Positions 18,416 to 26,799 of a DNA stretch of 64,000 nucleotides are shown one piece after another. The position numbers were made by a program, and so were the translations under genes. How positions within the stretch are numbered: the first letter of the stretch is position 1; every line of letters starts with the position of its first letter. The notes beneath the pieces were generated by a model. That model ran no database searches, was not told where the DNA came from, and worked only from the letters and a program-made list of their open reading frames with translations. This DNA is from Myxococcales bacterium (lineage in GTDB: Bacteria > Myxococcota_A > Polyangia > Polyangiales > Houyiibacteriaceae): positions 1-64,000 of the forward strand of contig JAOTXX010000010.1 in the NCBI GenBank assembly GCA_029862185.1. The letters run 5' to 3'.

Positions 18416-19057
18416 ATGCCGGGTGGGTTTTTGATTGTGGAGGACGAGCCGACGCTGGCTCGGACGCTCGCTCGTACATTTGGGCGTCACGGCCCGGTCG
18501 AGGTCGTTCACAGCATGGGCGCGGCCCGTGAGCAGTTGCAGGGCCAGGAGGAATGGACGGGCGTCGTGCTCGACCTGATTCTGCCCGACGGATACGGCTT
18601 GGACCTGCTGGCTGAGATCCGTCAAATGCACGGCGCGCTGCCAGTGCTGGTTCTCACCGGTGAGCTCAATCGTGATGTAGTTAACAAAGTTCAGACGATG
18701 CGGGGCGAGTACGTCTGTAAGCCGGCATCCGCTGACAACCTCAATCCATTCATTCAGAGGGCTCTTGCGCAGGCGCGCGTCGATGACGCAGCCATCGGGC
18801 AGCGCATCGAGCACCTGGCGCGACAGCTCAAGCTCACACGTCGGGAAACCGAGCTTCTCACGCTCTCCGTCGACGGCCTCTCCCGAAAAGAGCTCGCCGA
18901 GTCCCTCGGGGTCGCGGAGAACACGGTCAAGGCTCAGATCCGATCGCTGCTGAAGAAGAGCGGTGCGCGAAGTCTTGCAACCCTGGCGCAAAAGGTCATC
19001 AAAGGTGCGACGCGTGACAGCATGCCGCCCGACGCGCCGACCGACGTTATCGACTGA
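18416..19057 (+). CDS. response regulator with receiver and LuxR-type HTH domain
   Basis: This 213-residue NarL/FixJ-like two-component regulator has a receiver domain containing IVEDEP (acidic pocket), VVLDLILPDG (phospho-acceptor Asp), VLVLTGE (Thr) and YVCKPAS (Lys). From about residue 140 there is a LuxR-type helix-turn-helix, LTRRETELLTLSVDGLSRKE then LGVAENTVKAQIRSLLKKSG. I chose the ATG at 18416 because the receiver begins immediately after it. The track start is a TTG 17 codons upstream, within the palindrome. No histidine kinase is adjacent, so it is an orphan regulator. It converges on the CarH-like gene with an 11-bp overlap. Confidence 0.9.
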   Translation: MPGGFLIVEDEPTLARTLARTFGRHGPVEVVHSMGAAREQLQGQEEWTGVVLDLILPDGYGLDLLAEIRQMHGALPVLVLTGELNRDVVNKVQTMRGEYVCKPASADNLNPFIQRALAQARVDDAAIGQRIEHLARQLKLTRRETELLTLSVDGLSRKELAESLGVAENTVKAQIRSLLKKSGARSLATLAQKVIKGATRDSMPPDAPTDVID

Positions 19058-19934
19058 GTTCGGTCTCGACCACGGCGAGGTCTTGCAGGATCTGTACGCG
19101 GCTTTCGGCGAGTGCGCTTGCCGCTCGCCCGCCAACCAGCACTCTGACACGCTCCGGTATCGCAGCTTCGATCGCAGCGATCTCTCGTTGCGACTCCTTG
19201 GGCTTTAGGTTGGTGATCGACAGCATCAGAAGATCGGCGTTCGTGTCGGTAACCGCGTAAGCGATCTCTTCGGCTGGCAAATCGGGGCCGAGGTAGAGCA
19301 CGCTCCATCCGTGCATGGCGGCCAACATCGACACCATGAGCGCGCCGAGCTCGTGATCCTCTTTCGCCGGTGTCGCGATGACCGCACGGCGCCTGGAGTC
19401 GTTCGCCGGATAGAGACGCATCAGCGAAAAGAGCAGACCACGCATGACGGTGGAGCCCGCATGCTCGTGCGCAATCCGAAGCTCACCACGCTTCCAACGT
19501 TCGCCGATTTCGACGAGGACCGGGGCAACGACCATCTGCAAGAATTCGCTCGGTTCCGTGCTCAACGCCGCGCGCGAGAGCATCTGCTCGGCATCTTGAA
19601 TGCGTAGCTGCTCGATCGCCTTCATGACACGGCTGCGAAGCTCGGGCAGGTGTCGCACGACCGGTTGGCTTGGCGGTGCCGGGAACGAGGCTGCCATGTG
19701 TCGAAGATCGGCGTCGGACAACTTGGCGATCCCGCCGATCGAATGACCACTTTCGACCAGCTCATGCAGAAGCCGAAGCCTTGCGACGTCTGCGTCGGTG
19801 TAGAGCCGTCCTCCGGCCTCGGTTCGCTTCGGCAGAACGGCGACGTAGCGCTTCTCCCACATGCGGAGCGTATGTGTCGAAAGCCCGGTCATCTTCGCGA
19901 CCATGCCCACCCGGTATTTCGCTTCGTCTGCCAT
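19047..19934 (-). CDS. MerR-family regulator with B12-binding domain, CarH-like photoreceptor candidate
   Basis: This 295-residue protein has an N-terminal MerR helix-turn-helix (YRVGMVAKMTGLSTHTLRMW, then GGRLYTDADVARL). A four-helix cap follows with W147 and the sequence ELRIAHEH, matching the W-x9-EH motif that holds adenosylcobalamin in CarH. The Rossmann B12 domain has EDHELG (E-x-H-x2-G, His194 as lower axial ligand) and LYLGPDLPAEEI. In CarH, AdoCbl forms a dark tetramer that represses carotenoid genes until light breaks the Co-C bond. No carotenoid genes lie in this window, so the targets are elsewhere. The longer track start at 19961 lacks support. Confidence 0.9.
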   Translation of the reverse strand: MADEAKYRVGMVAKMTGLSTHTLRMWEKRYVAVLPKRTEAGGRLYTDADVARLRLLHELVESGHSIGGIAKLSDADLRHMAASFPAPPSQPVVRHLPELRSRVMKAIEQLRIQDAEQMLSRAALSTEPSEFLQMVVAPVLVEIGERWKRGELRIAHEHAGSTVMRGLLFSLMRLYPANDSRRRAVIATPAKEDHELGALMVSMLAAMHGWSVLYLGPDLPAEEIAYAVTDTNADLLMLSITNLKPKESQREIAAIEAAIPERVRVLVGGRAASALAESRVQILQDLAVVETELSR

Positions 19935-19962
19935 CGACGTCCTCGGGATCCAGTCAAACACC

Positions 19963-19978
19963 GATCCTGTTCAGGATC
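19963..19978. promoter_or_regulatory. 16-bp palindrome upstream of the CarH-like gene
   Basis: GATCCTGttCAGGATC is a perfect 7+2+7 inverted repeat, 29-44 bp upstream of the CarH-like start. A TATAGA hexamer lies just upstream of it on the minus strand and a TTGATT 15 bp further up, so the palindrome would sit between a possible promoter and the coding start. Autoregulation is a reasonable guess but is not shown. Confidence 0.4.
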
Positions 19979-20113
19979 TGTCTAAGGCTTGTCTATACGC
20001 CGTGATCTAGGAAATCAAGCCCTAGCGGCAAGATCAGAGCGCTTTGGCCGCTCTCGTTCACTTTGCTTGTCTGGTTGACCGCCGGTGCGTGATGCGGGTA
20101 CCAAGGCGGCACC

Positions 20114-20683
20114 GTGATCGCGTCGGGCAGATCTTGGGCCGGCGCCGGCGGCCTGGTGGCTTCATTGCTGGCGATCGCTGCCTGCACCGAAGCGCTTGGG
20201 AGCGGCGAGCCAGGCGACGCCCCGCGCACTCCGGCGGACTCGAAAACCGCCGACCTCTTCGATGACTCCTCGTCCCGTCTAGGCCCGGTGCCTCTTCACG
20301 CGGGCTTTAGTCCCGATCCCCGTGTCGTGTCTGGCACCGCTGTCGGCGAGGTCCGAGCGAGCTCGATTCACCGCAAGTGCAAGGGTTGGATCTCCGAGAC
20401 CCCCGATTACCTACTCGACACCGACACGGCGTTCTACAACCTTCACGTTTTGGGTCGTTCACGCTCCGACATCCTGCTCGTGTTACGCAAGCCCGGCGGG
20501 CACGTTCTTTGTAACGACAACCGCAACGGCACCAAGGACCCGATGCTGCGTTCCGACTTTCCCATCGGTACGACGCAAGTGTGGATCGGTGTACAGGAGA
20601 AAGGCGCGACGGCCGACTACCGGCTCGGCTTTTCCGAGGTGAAGTGGCAGTCGTCGTCGATTCCGCTTCCCGACACCGACTAG
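20114..20683 (+). CDS. hypothetical lipoprotein
   Basis: This 189-residue protein is read from a GTG start. The N-terminus ends in ASLLAIAAC (lipid Cys at 24), a clear lipobox, followed by a disordered Ser/Asp/Pro stretch. The remaining domain contains a cysteine pair (HRKCKGW and HVLCNDN) and phrases such as YLLDTDTAFYNLHVLG and TTQVWIGVQEKGATADYRLGF. These resemble beta-sandwich 'bacterial pre-peptidase C-terminal'-like domains, but I cannot assign a family. It is divergent from the CarH-like gene (179 bp) and ends 4 bp inside the converging methyltransferase gene. Confidence 0.72.
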   Translation: MIASGRSWAGAGGLVASLLAIAACTEALGSGEPGDAPRTPADSKTADLFDDSSSRLGPVPLHAGFSPDPRVVSGTAVGEVRASSIHRKCKGWISETPDYLLDTDTAFYNLHVLGRSRSDILLVLRKPGGHVLCNDNRNGTKDPMLRSDFPIGTTQVWIGVQEKGATADYRLGFSEVKWQSSSIPLPDTD

Positions 20684-21276
20684 AGCTCGCGTCGCCGCCA
20701 AAGCGCCAGCCGCTCGCGGCCTTCACGCCCCGGATGGGTCTTTTCCATCTGCCTGACTTCGAGCTCTTCGAAGCTGTCTTCGATCAGGCTTCGAACCAGG
20801 CCGGTATTGATCGGCCAGGGGGGCCCCTCACGTCCTGAAATCGGGTCCTCGAAAGGAAAGAGCAGGGTAGCCAGCAGGCCGGCGGGCTTCACCAGCCGCT
20901 TCATCGTCTCGCTCCAGCCCCTGCGCTGCTCCGGGTCGAGCGCGCAAAAGAAGGTGTAGTCCCAAACGAAATCGAAGCCCTCAGCCGGCTCGTACGAAAA
21001 GAAGTCGCCAACTTCGTAGGAGACCGAACCCGGAAGATCGCTGTGTGCGGCGAGGAATGCAGCGCGTGCCTCGTGGGAGAGGTCGAGCCCAACGACCTCG
21101 CGATCCGAGCGCGCCAGCGTTGCAAGGTCGTAGCCGGTACCGCAGCCGGGAACGAGGATTCGGCCTCCGGGAATCTGTCCGCGGGCGAGCAAGCCATCAA
21201 GCGCAGGCGGTGAGGTGCCTGCGTCCCAGGGGGTGCTTCCCTTCTTCCATGCCTGTCGCCAATCGACTGGTGCCAT
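20680..21276 (-). CDS. SAM-dependent methyltransferase of the thiopurine methyltransferase (TPMT) family
   Basis: This 198-residue enzyme shows the TPMT-family pattern: an early WRQAWKKGSTPWDAG (the family's typical W-x6-TPW), the SAM-binding ILVPGCGTGYDLATLA, an acidic end to strand 2 (VVGLDLSHEA) and WDYTFFCALDPEQRRGW. Bacterial members methylate oxyanions such as tellurite or selenite, or thiol compounds. The ATG at 21276 gives the usual length; the track's longer start runs over the cysQ gene. It is 8 bp downstream of cysQ, so it is probably in the otsA-otsB-cysQ transcription unit. The substrate is not predictable. Confidence 0.85.
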   Translation of the reverse strand: MAPVDWRQAWKKGSTPWDAGTSPPALDGLLARGQIPGGRILVPGCGTGYDLATLARSDREVVGLDLSHEARAAFLAAHSDLPGSVSYEVGDFFSYEPAEGFDFVWDYTFFCALDPEQRRGWSETMKRLVKPAGLLATLLFPFEDPISGREGPPWPINTGLVRSLIEDSFEELEVRQMEKTHPGREGRERLALWRRREL

Positions 21277-21284
21277 AGCCGAGC

Positions 21285-22109
21285 CTATTGAATCAGTCCT
21301 ATGGAGCGCGCTGCCTGACGTGCAACCGGGAGCACCGCTTCGTATGCAGCGGCGTTGCAGGCGAGGATGCCCTTTCGGTTGCGCATGTCCGTCCCGCCGT
21401 AGTGATACGGATTGCCCTCGAGGTCGGTGAAGCGCCCACCCGCAGCCTTCAGGATCGCTTCGGGGCCGCAGGCATCCCACATGCTCGACCGGTCCGAAAT
21501 GTGTACGTAGACGTCTGCCTCCTGCTCGGCGATCAGACCCGCCTTGAGCCCTACCGAGCCGCTCGCCGTCTCCTGGCCAATCCCCAGCCGGGCAACGACG
21601 TCCGCCACGGCACTGTTCCGGTGCGATCGCGACACCACCAACTTCAACTGGCTTGGCTCGGCAACCTCGCTGACCTTCAACAGACGGCGCACGGCGCGCT
21701 CCTCTAGCATGGCGCCGCCACCCACCACGCCGAAGTAGAGCTTGTCGGTCCCTGGCTGGTACACGACGCCCGCCGTCGAAACCCCATCGATTGCCAGGCC
21801 GAGCATCACCGAAAACTCGCCGTTCCTCGCAACGAATTCCCTGGTGCCATCGAGGGGGTCTACATACCAGCAGCGCCCCGATCGGAGCGCATCACTGTTG
21901 TCTTCGTTTTCTTCCGCGACGATTCCGTCCTTGGGAAAGGCCTTCCGGAGCTCTCCGACGATGTATGCATTGGCCCTCGTGTCCGCCTCGGTCACGGGAT
22001 CTGCCTCGTCTTTGTACGCGACGCTGAAGTCGGTCGCATAGACTTCCATCAAGATCGCGCCGGCGCGTCGCGCGATGCGCGCGGACTCCGCGATTTCTCG
22101 ATTCAGCAT
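21285..22109 (-). CDS. cysQ: 3'(2'),5'-bisphosphate nucleotidase / inositol monophosphatase family (CysQ-like)
   Basis: This 274-residue Mg-dependent, Li-sensitive phosphatase family member shows the metal motifs: DPVTEADTRAN, IVAEENED, WYVDPLDGTREFVARNGEFS and WDACGPEAILKAAGG. The DPLDGTREF wording fits CysQ-type enzymes, which hydrolyse 3'-phosphoadenosine 5'-phosphate left from sulfation and sulfate assimilation, better than SuhB inositol phosphatases, but the two are hard to separate by eye. It lies 38 bp downstream of otsB and 8 bp upstream of the TPMT-like gene, all on the minus strand. Confidence 0.85.
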   Translation of the reverse strand: MLNREIAESARIARRAGAILMEVYATDFSVAYKDEADPVTEADTRANAYIVGELRKAFPKDGIVAEENEDNSDALRSGRCWYVDPLDGTREFVARNGEFSVMLGLAIDGVSTAGVVYQPGTDKLYFGVVGGGAMLEERAVRRLLKVSEVAEPSQLKLVVSRSHRNSAVADVVARLGIGQETASGSVGLKAGLIAEQEADVYVHISDRSSMWDACGPEAILKAAGGRFTDLEGNPYHYGGTDMRNRKGILACNAAAYEAVLPVARQAARSIGLIQ

Positions 22110-22147
22110 TCCGGGCCTCTACCACGAGACCGTACGGACGCCACCGG

Positions 22148-22921
22148 TCAGCGTGTGATGCGCTCTGCCAGTTGCTGGAGCAGTTGGGCCATCTCGTCCA
22201 CGCTCTGCAGCAGCGTGGCAGACGCAGGTGGCGCCCCCCTTTGTTCGTCCGAACAAACGAATGCGCCCACACCGTGCCGCGTTGCGAATTCAATCGCAGG
22301 AAAATCGGTGAGATCGTCTCCCGCAAAGAACACGGAGCTTGCGCCCGAGCGTTCGAAGATCTCCGCAAGCGCGTGGCCTTTGTCGTGATGGATGGCTTCG
22401 GCTTCCCGCAAGGCCTTGCCACGGCGCACGTGCAGGCCGAGGTTTTGCGCAAGCTCGTCTGCCTCACCGAGCAGCTTCGCCGCGCGAGCCGGATCTTCGG
22501 AGGCGATCGCGCGGACATGCACCGCGATCGCCTGTGGCTTGTATTCGATGAACGCGTCTTGGGCGCGCGTCTCGACCCAGTGTTGAAAGAGATCGAGGGC
22601 TTCCCGCCGTTCGGGCGTGAGCTCCCGCGGCGCCGGAGCTTGCCCCGGTCCGAGGACCAGGCCGCCGTGCTCGACCGCACGCCAGATCCCTTCGAGCTGT
22701 TCCATTCGCGCGATGGAGCTCAGAGCGCGGCCGGTGATCAGTGCGAGCCCGACTCCAGGGGCGCGGGCAAGCGTCTCGAGGCTGGAGAGCGTCGATGCCG
22801 GAATTCGGGCCAGATCCGGGTCTCGAACGATGGGGGAGATCGTCCCGTCCACGTCGAGCGCCACGAGCAAGGGCCGTTCGAGCTCGAGCAGAGATTCGAC
22901 CAGGGCCCCGACGCGGCTCAC
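22148..22921 (-). CDS. otsB: trehalose-6-phosphate phosphatase
   Basis: This HAD-superfamily phosphatase releases trehalose from trehalose 6-phosphate. HAD motif I is LLVALDVDGTISPIV (Asp23 nucleophile, Asp25 acid). Motif II lies in GLALITGRAL and motif IV in SVFFAGDDLTDFPAIE. VEHGGLVLGPG fits the OtsB region EHGA. The protein is 257 residues, normal for OtsB. Its ATG overlaps the otsA stop by 4 bp, so the two are translationally coupled and complete the OtsAB route from UDP-glucose and glucose 6-phosphate. Confidence 0.93.
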   Translation of the reverse strand: MSRVGALVESLLELERPLLVALDVDGTISPIVRDPDLARIPASTLSSLETLARAPGVGLALITGRALSSIARMEQLEGIWRAVEHGGLVLGPGQAPAPRELTPERREALDLFQHWVETRAQDAFIEYKPQAIAVHVRAIASEDPARAAKLLGEADELAQNLGLHVRRGKALREAEAIHHDKGHALAEIFERSGASSVFFAGDDLTDFPAIEFATRHGVGAFVCSDEQRGAPPASATLLQSVDEMAQLLQQLAERITR

Positions 22922-24309
22922 TTTCCCTCCAGCGCGCCGAGGTAGCGGTCGGCCCAGCTGTGCACGTCGAGCCTCATCACTTCGGCGCGCATGGAACGCA
23001 TTCGCTTGCGCTTCTCGCTCGGCTTCATGGTGAGCGCAAGGTGAATCGCGGCGGTGGTCGAGTCCACGTCATAGGGGTTCACGAGCACCGCGCCCTTGAG
23101 ATGCTTCGCTGCGCCGGCGAACTCGCTCAAGATCAGGACGCCGTCCTCGTCGGTCCTTGCTGCCGCGTACTCGTGCGCCACGAGGTTCATTCCGTCGCGC
23201 AAAGGCGTGACGAGGGCAACGTCCGCGGCTCGGTAGTGCGCGAAGAGCGCCCGCTGGCTCAGGTTCCGATAGAGATAGTGAATCGGCACGCGGCCGGTCT
23301 CCGCGTAGCGGCCGTTGATGTCCCCGACCATTCGATCGATCTCTTCTTTGAGGTCGGCGTACGCTTTCACGTCGGTGCGGCTAGGCACCATCACCTGAAT
23401 CAGGGCGTACCGCTTGCGAGCGCCTGTGTCTCGACGCAGCAAGCGCTCGAACGCGGCGAGTCGCTCGGGAATGCCCTTGGTGTAATCGAGCCGGTCGACG
23501 CCCAGCATCAACTGACGATTCCCCATCAACTCGCGAATTCGATCGACCTCACGCCCAAGGTCCGGGTCGATGGCGAGCGCCTGCAGCTCGTCGACGGGGA
23601 TTCCGATGGGCGCAGCGATCGTGTTCACCTTGCGGTCGCGATAGTGAATGGTCCCCCGCGAAACCCGATGGGGCGTGAAGCGCTCCACACACTGGCGGAA
23701 GTGCTCGGCGTACTCTGGAAGATGAAAGCCGAGGACGTCGGCGCCGAGCAGCCCTTCGAGGATCTCCTCGCCCCAGGGGAGGATGCCGAAGGTATCCGGC
23801 GGCGGCCACGGGATGTGGCAGAACCAGCCGATTCGGGCCTTGCTGCGCTTGGCGCGGAGCATCCCCGGCACGAGCATGAGGTGATAGTCCTGGACCCACA
23901 CCAGGTCGCTCGGTCCGCTGGTCGAAATCGTGGTGTCGGCGAAGGCCTGGTTGGCGCCCACGTAGCTCGACCAGGGGGCGTCTCCGACTTGAATCGTCGG
24001 CTCGAAGCCGTGGAGCAGCGGCCAGAGGACCGCGTTGGACACGCCTTCGTAGAATCCTCGCTGGTCGCCCCGCTTGATCGAGATGTGGGCGAGGTCGTAG
24101 CTGAGATGGGGCGCCGGAACCGTGACCGAGTCGAAGTCTTTGGCGGGTTTGGCGCTGACCCAGACGCCCCCGCGCTTCTGCAGAACAGGGTCGAGCGCAG
24201 CCACCAAGCCCCCTGCGGCGCGAACCCAGCGTTCACGGCCCCGGCTAGCTTCGTGCCGATAGGGGCCGCGGTTCGATACCACCACGAGCTTTCGGCTCTT
24301 TCTCGCCAT
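22918..24309 (-). CDS. otsA: alpha,alpha-trehalose-phosphate synthase (UDP-forming)
   Basis: This GT20 enzyme joins glucose from UDP-glucose to glucose 6-phosphate. The N-terminal [13 protein letters not shown] and [11 protein letters not shown] correspond to the substrate loops. [44 protein letters not shown] and the [14 protein letters not shown] motif near residue 365 are all OtsA hallmarks. The product is 463 residues, full length. It is the first gene of the minus-strand otsA-otsB-cysQ-methyltransferase unit and starts 28 bp from the divergent gene at 24338, so the two promoters must be very close. Confidence 0.95.
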   Translation of the reverse strand: MARKSRKLVVVSNRGPYRHEASRGRERWVRAAGGLVAALDPVLQKRGGVWVSAKPAKDFDSVTVPAPHLSYDLAHISIKRGDQRGFYEGVSNAVLWPLLHGFEPTIQVGDAPWSSYVGANQAFADTTISTSGPSDLVWVQDYHLMLVPGMLRAKRSKARIGWFCHIPWPPPDTFGILPWGEEILEGLLGADVLGFHLPEYAEHFRQCVERFTPHRVSRGTIHYRDRKVNTIAAPIGIPVDELQALAIDPDLGREVDRIRELMGNRQLMLGVDRLDYTKGIPERLAAFERLLRRDTGARKRYALIQVMVPSRTDVKAYADLKEEIDRMVGDINGRYAETGRVPIHYLYRNLSQRALFAHYRAADVALVTPLRDGMNLVAHEYAAARTDEDGVLILSEFAGAAKHLKGAVLVNPYDVDSTTAAIHLALTMKPSEKRKRMRSMRAEVMRLDVHSWADRYLGALEGK

Positions 24310-24337
24310 CGAGCGTCATTGTAGTCTGCGGAAGGTC

Positions 24338-24832
24338 ATGGACCCAGCGCAGTTTATCCAAGGACGCAGCCGAGAGACCGAGATCCGCCGCGACGCGCGC
24401 GGACGCTGGTTCAATGGAGAGGACGAGATCAGCCATCCGATTCTGGCCCGCTCCTTCGACGGCTGGGTCGACCGCGCCGAAGACGGACGCTTCTGTCTGA
24501 GCAACGCGATCAACTGGGCATACGTCGAGATCGAAGGGCCCGCCTATTTCGTGAAAGACGTCGACCCGGGCCCCGAGGGCATCGGTCTACTTCTCTCCGG
24601 CGACCTCCGCGAGCCGCTCGAGCCGGCCTCGCTGTGTCAGGGGCCCGAGGGTGCGCTCTGGTGTGCTGTCCGAGAAGGCCGCTGCCCCGCGCGATTCGAC
24701 AATCACGCCGTCAGCAAGATGAGCGACCGGATCGGCGAGGATGAAGAGGGCATCTATGTCCGAATTGGCGATCAAAAGGTGCGCCCGCCCGCGGTCGGCG
24801 ATCCACTTTCGCTCGGTCTCGAAAAGCGCTAA
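24338..24832 (+). CDS. DUF1285-like conserved protein
   Basis: This 164-residue soluble protein has no signal peptide. The arrangement EIRRDARGRWFNGEDEISHP, ARSFDGWVDRAEDGRFCLS and YVEIEGPAYFVKDVD resembles the DUF1285 family (two similar beta-rich lobes, unknown ligand). It is followed 9 bp later by the TlpA-like gene and is divergent from otsA. Function is unknown; the family assignment rests on pattern memory only. Confidence 0.6.
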   Translation: MDPAQFIQGRSRETEIRRDARGRWFNGEDEISHPILARSFDGWVDRAEDGRFCLSNAINWAYVEIEGPAYFVKDVDPGPEGIGLLLSGDLREPLEPASLCQGPEGALWCAVREGRCPARFDNHAVSKMSDRIGEDEEGIYVRIGDQKVRPPAVGDPLSLGLEKR

Positions 24833-24841
24833 GCCTCCGGC

Positions 24842-25450
24842 GTGTCTCGTCGCGAGCTCATCGCCACCCTCATCGTCGCCGCGATTGCGTTTCCGCTGGT
24901 CTTCATATTCACCGGGGCCGTCGTGGATGCGCAGGCCCGCGCACGCGAGGCCCCATTCAGGGCACTCCTCGGGAATGCGCGCTTTGAACAGCTGATGGAT
25001 GGCCAGGGCGGTGTTCCTCACTACCTCGGCGCTTCTCTGCTCGCTCCGGAGTTCAGCCTTCCGACGCAGGGCGGCGGTGAGTGGAAAATGTCAGACCAGC
25101 GCGGGAAGGTCATCGTGATGAACTTCTGGACGGTCACTTGCCGGCCCTGCATCCAGGAAATGCCAACCATCGAGTTGCTCGCCGAAATGACAGAAGACTG
25201 GGGCGACGTCGAGGTGGTCGCGGTCTCGACAGATCGGAGCTGGGCAGAAGTCGAGACGATCATTCCTCGGACCTCGCGTATCACGAGCTTACTCGACGTG
25301 GATCGAAAGGTCGTGACCGATCAATTTGGGACCAAGCTTTTCCCCGAGACTTGGATCATCGACGCGGACGGCGTGGTGCGCTTCCGCTTCGACGGCGCGC
25401 TCGACTGGTCAAACCCGGTCGCCTTGGACCTGATTCGCGCGTACCGCTGA
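24842..25450 (+). CDS. membrane-anchored thioredoxin-like protein (TlpA/ResA/CcmG type)
   Basis: This 202-residue protein is read from a GTG. Residues about 6-28 form a membrane anchor (LIATLIVAAIAFPLVFIFTG). The periplasmic domain is thioredoxin-like, with the redox pair C100-R-P-C103 in FWTVTCRPCIQEMP and the cis-Pro region in LFPETWIIDADG, as in ResA and CcmG. It should reduce disulphides outside the membrane, for example apocytochrome haem-binding cysteines. It converges directly (4 bp gap) on ccmB, supporting a cytochrome c maturation role. Confidence 0.87.
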   Translation: MSRRELIATLIVAAIAFPLVFIFTGAVVDAQARAREAPFRALLGNARFEQLMDGQGGVPHYLGASLLAPEFSLPTQGGGEWKMSDQRGKVIVMNFWTVTCRPCIQEMPTIELLAEMTEDWGDVEVVAVSTDRSWAEVETIIPRTSRITSLLDVDRKVVTDQFGTKLFPETWIIDADGVVRFRFDGALDWSNPVALDLIRAYR

Positions 25451-25454
25451 GCGC

Positions 25455-26135
25455 TCAGGTCTCCGCGAGCAGGTGGCGCGATACCCAGACACCGAAGCCG
25501 ACGAACAAGAGGTCGAAGGCGAGCAAGATGCGCATCCAACCGATGACCTCCGTCATGCCGGCGCCAGCAAAGAGCTCGCGCGTCGCGACTGCGGAGGCCA
25601 GCAGGGCAGGCGCCACCAATGGAAACACCAGGACGCTCAGCATCAGGTCGCGGGCCCGCGTACGAATGCCCACCGCCGAAAACAAAGAGGCGGTCGAGAC
25701 GAAGCCCAGCGAGCCGAGAAACACGAGCGCGAGCAGCGGCAACAGGATTCCGGCCGGTTCGATCTGGAAAAAGACTAAGCAAAGCGGGACCAGCAGAAGC
25801 TCGATCGCGACGAGCAAGACCAGCGCGCTGATCGTCTTGCCGATGTAGATCGACGGCCGGGGAATCGGTGCGAGGAGCAGGCCGAACACCGCGTCGTTCT
25901 CGCGCTCGAGTGCCCAGCTTCGACCGATCAGCAGAATTCCGCAAAAGAGGATGGAGATCCAGAGCACGCCTGGGGCCACGTTCGGGGAGCTGATCGGATC
26001 GGTATAGAACGCGAGCGAGCCGAGCGTGACGACGAGAACGGCAAAGAGCCCCGTCGAGGTGAGGATCTCTTTGGTGCGCATCTCGAGCTGTAAGTCTTTT
26101 AGGGCGACCAGCCACGCGGCGCGGAGGGTATTCAT
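25455..26135 (-). CDS. ccmB: haem exporter permease CcmB
   Basis: This 226-residue protein has six hydrophobic segments. The family hallmarks are visible: an N-terminal KDLQLEMRTKEILTSTGLFA, then SSPNVAPGVLWISILFCGIL and RSWALERENDAVFGLLLAPI. With CcmA it forms the ABC module that moves or releases haem during cytochrome c maturation. It overlaps ccmA by 4 bp. The ccmC partner, normally next in order, is absent here, where the TlpA-like gene converges instead. Confidence 0.93.
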   Translation of the reverse strand: MNTLRAAWLVALKDLQLEMRTKEILTSTGLFAVLVVTLGSLAFYTDPISSPNVAPGVLWISILFCGILLIGRSWALERENDAVFGLLLAPIPRPSIYIGKTISALVLLVAIELLLVPLCLVFFQIEPAGILLPLLALVFLGSLGFVSTASLFSAVGIRTRARDLMLSVLVFPLVAPALLASAVATRELFAGAGMTEVIGWMRILLAFDLLFVGFGVWVSRHLLAET

Positions 26136-26788
26136 GCTTCCGGCTCCACGATTCGGCCGCGATCCATCTGAAGGACACGGTCGGCCACCGCGTCTGCGAA
26201 CTGGGCTTCGTGGGTCACGATGAGGACGATCGCGCCTTCACGCTTCTGCTGCTCGATCAAATCGATGAACGATGCGGTGGACTTGATATCGAGGCCGGTA
26301 GCAGGCTCGTCCATCAAGAGGAGGCGCGGCTGATGCAGAAGGGCGCGAGCGATCGAGACGCGCTGCGCTTGGCCACGAGAGTAAGTTCGGACCGGCCGCT
26401 TCCAGTACTCGCCGAGGGAGAGCGCTTCGCAGAGATCGGTCGCACGCTTTTGCGCGTAGGGGATGTTTTGAAGCTTGGCGGCGAGCACCAAATTTTCATG
26501 ACCGCTCAGCCCCGGGTAGAGCTGAAGCTGGTGAGCGACGAAGCCGATGCGCCCCCGCAGCTCGTCCGCGTGTGAAACGCCGTAGCGGCCGTACCGAATC
26601 TCGCCTCGCGTTGGATAGGCCAGCATTGCGAGCAGCCAGAGCAGTGTCGACTTCCCAGAGCCGTTCGCGCCCTGGATCGCCGTCGCCTTCCCCGCCTCGA
26701 AGCGCAGGTCCACGCCGGCGAGCGCAAGCGTCGGTCCGTAGGACTTGGCCAGGCCAGCCACCGAGACTTCTTCAAAATCGAGCTTCAC
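26132..26788 (-). CDS. ccmA: haem exporter ATP-binding protein CcmA
   Basis: This 218-residue ABC ATPase is complete: Walker A GANGSGKST, signature YSRGQAQRVSIARAL, Walker B RLLLMDEPATGLD and switch His in IVLIVTHEAQ. The ATPase partner CcmB follows with a 4-bp overlap and hemW precedes it by 11 bp. CcmA hydrolyses ATP to release holo-CcmE in system I cytochrome c maturation. The hemW-ccmA-ccmB order puts haem handling genes in one unit. Confidence 0.93.
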   Translation of the reverse strand: MKLDFEEVSVAGLAKSYGPTLALAGVDLRFEAGKATAIQGANGSGKSTLLWLLAMLAYPTRGEIRYGRYGVSHADELRGRIGFVAHQLQLYPGLSGHENLVLAAKLQNIPYAQKRATDLCEALSLGEYWKRPVRTYSRGQAQRVSIARALLHQPRLLLMDEPATGLDIKSTASFIDLIEQQKREGAIVLIVTHEAQFADAVADRVLQMDRGRIVEPEA

Positions 26789-26799
26789 CGCTGAGCACT

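Noticed and set aside
22741-24324. 527-aa ORF on the plus strand (also 3125-4714 minus, 29065-30612 minus, 33116-34768 plus, 47573-48643 plus, 58014-59159 plus, 14093-15448 plus)
   Set aside because: Each lies opposite or out of frame within a gene with clear family motifs (otsA, a lipoprotein, nadA/dnaJ, the transglycosylase, the 858-aa lipoprotein, the ketosynthase, AgmX-like/fbp). They are long only because high GC content suppresses stop codons.
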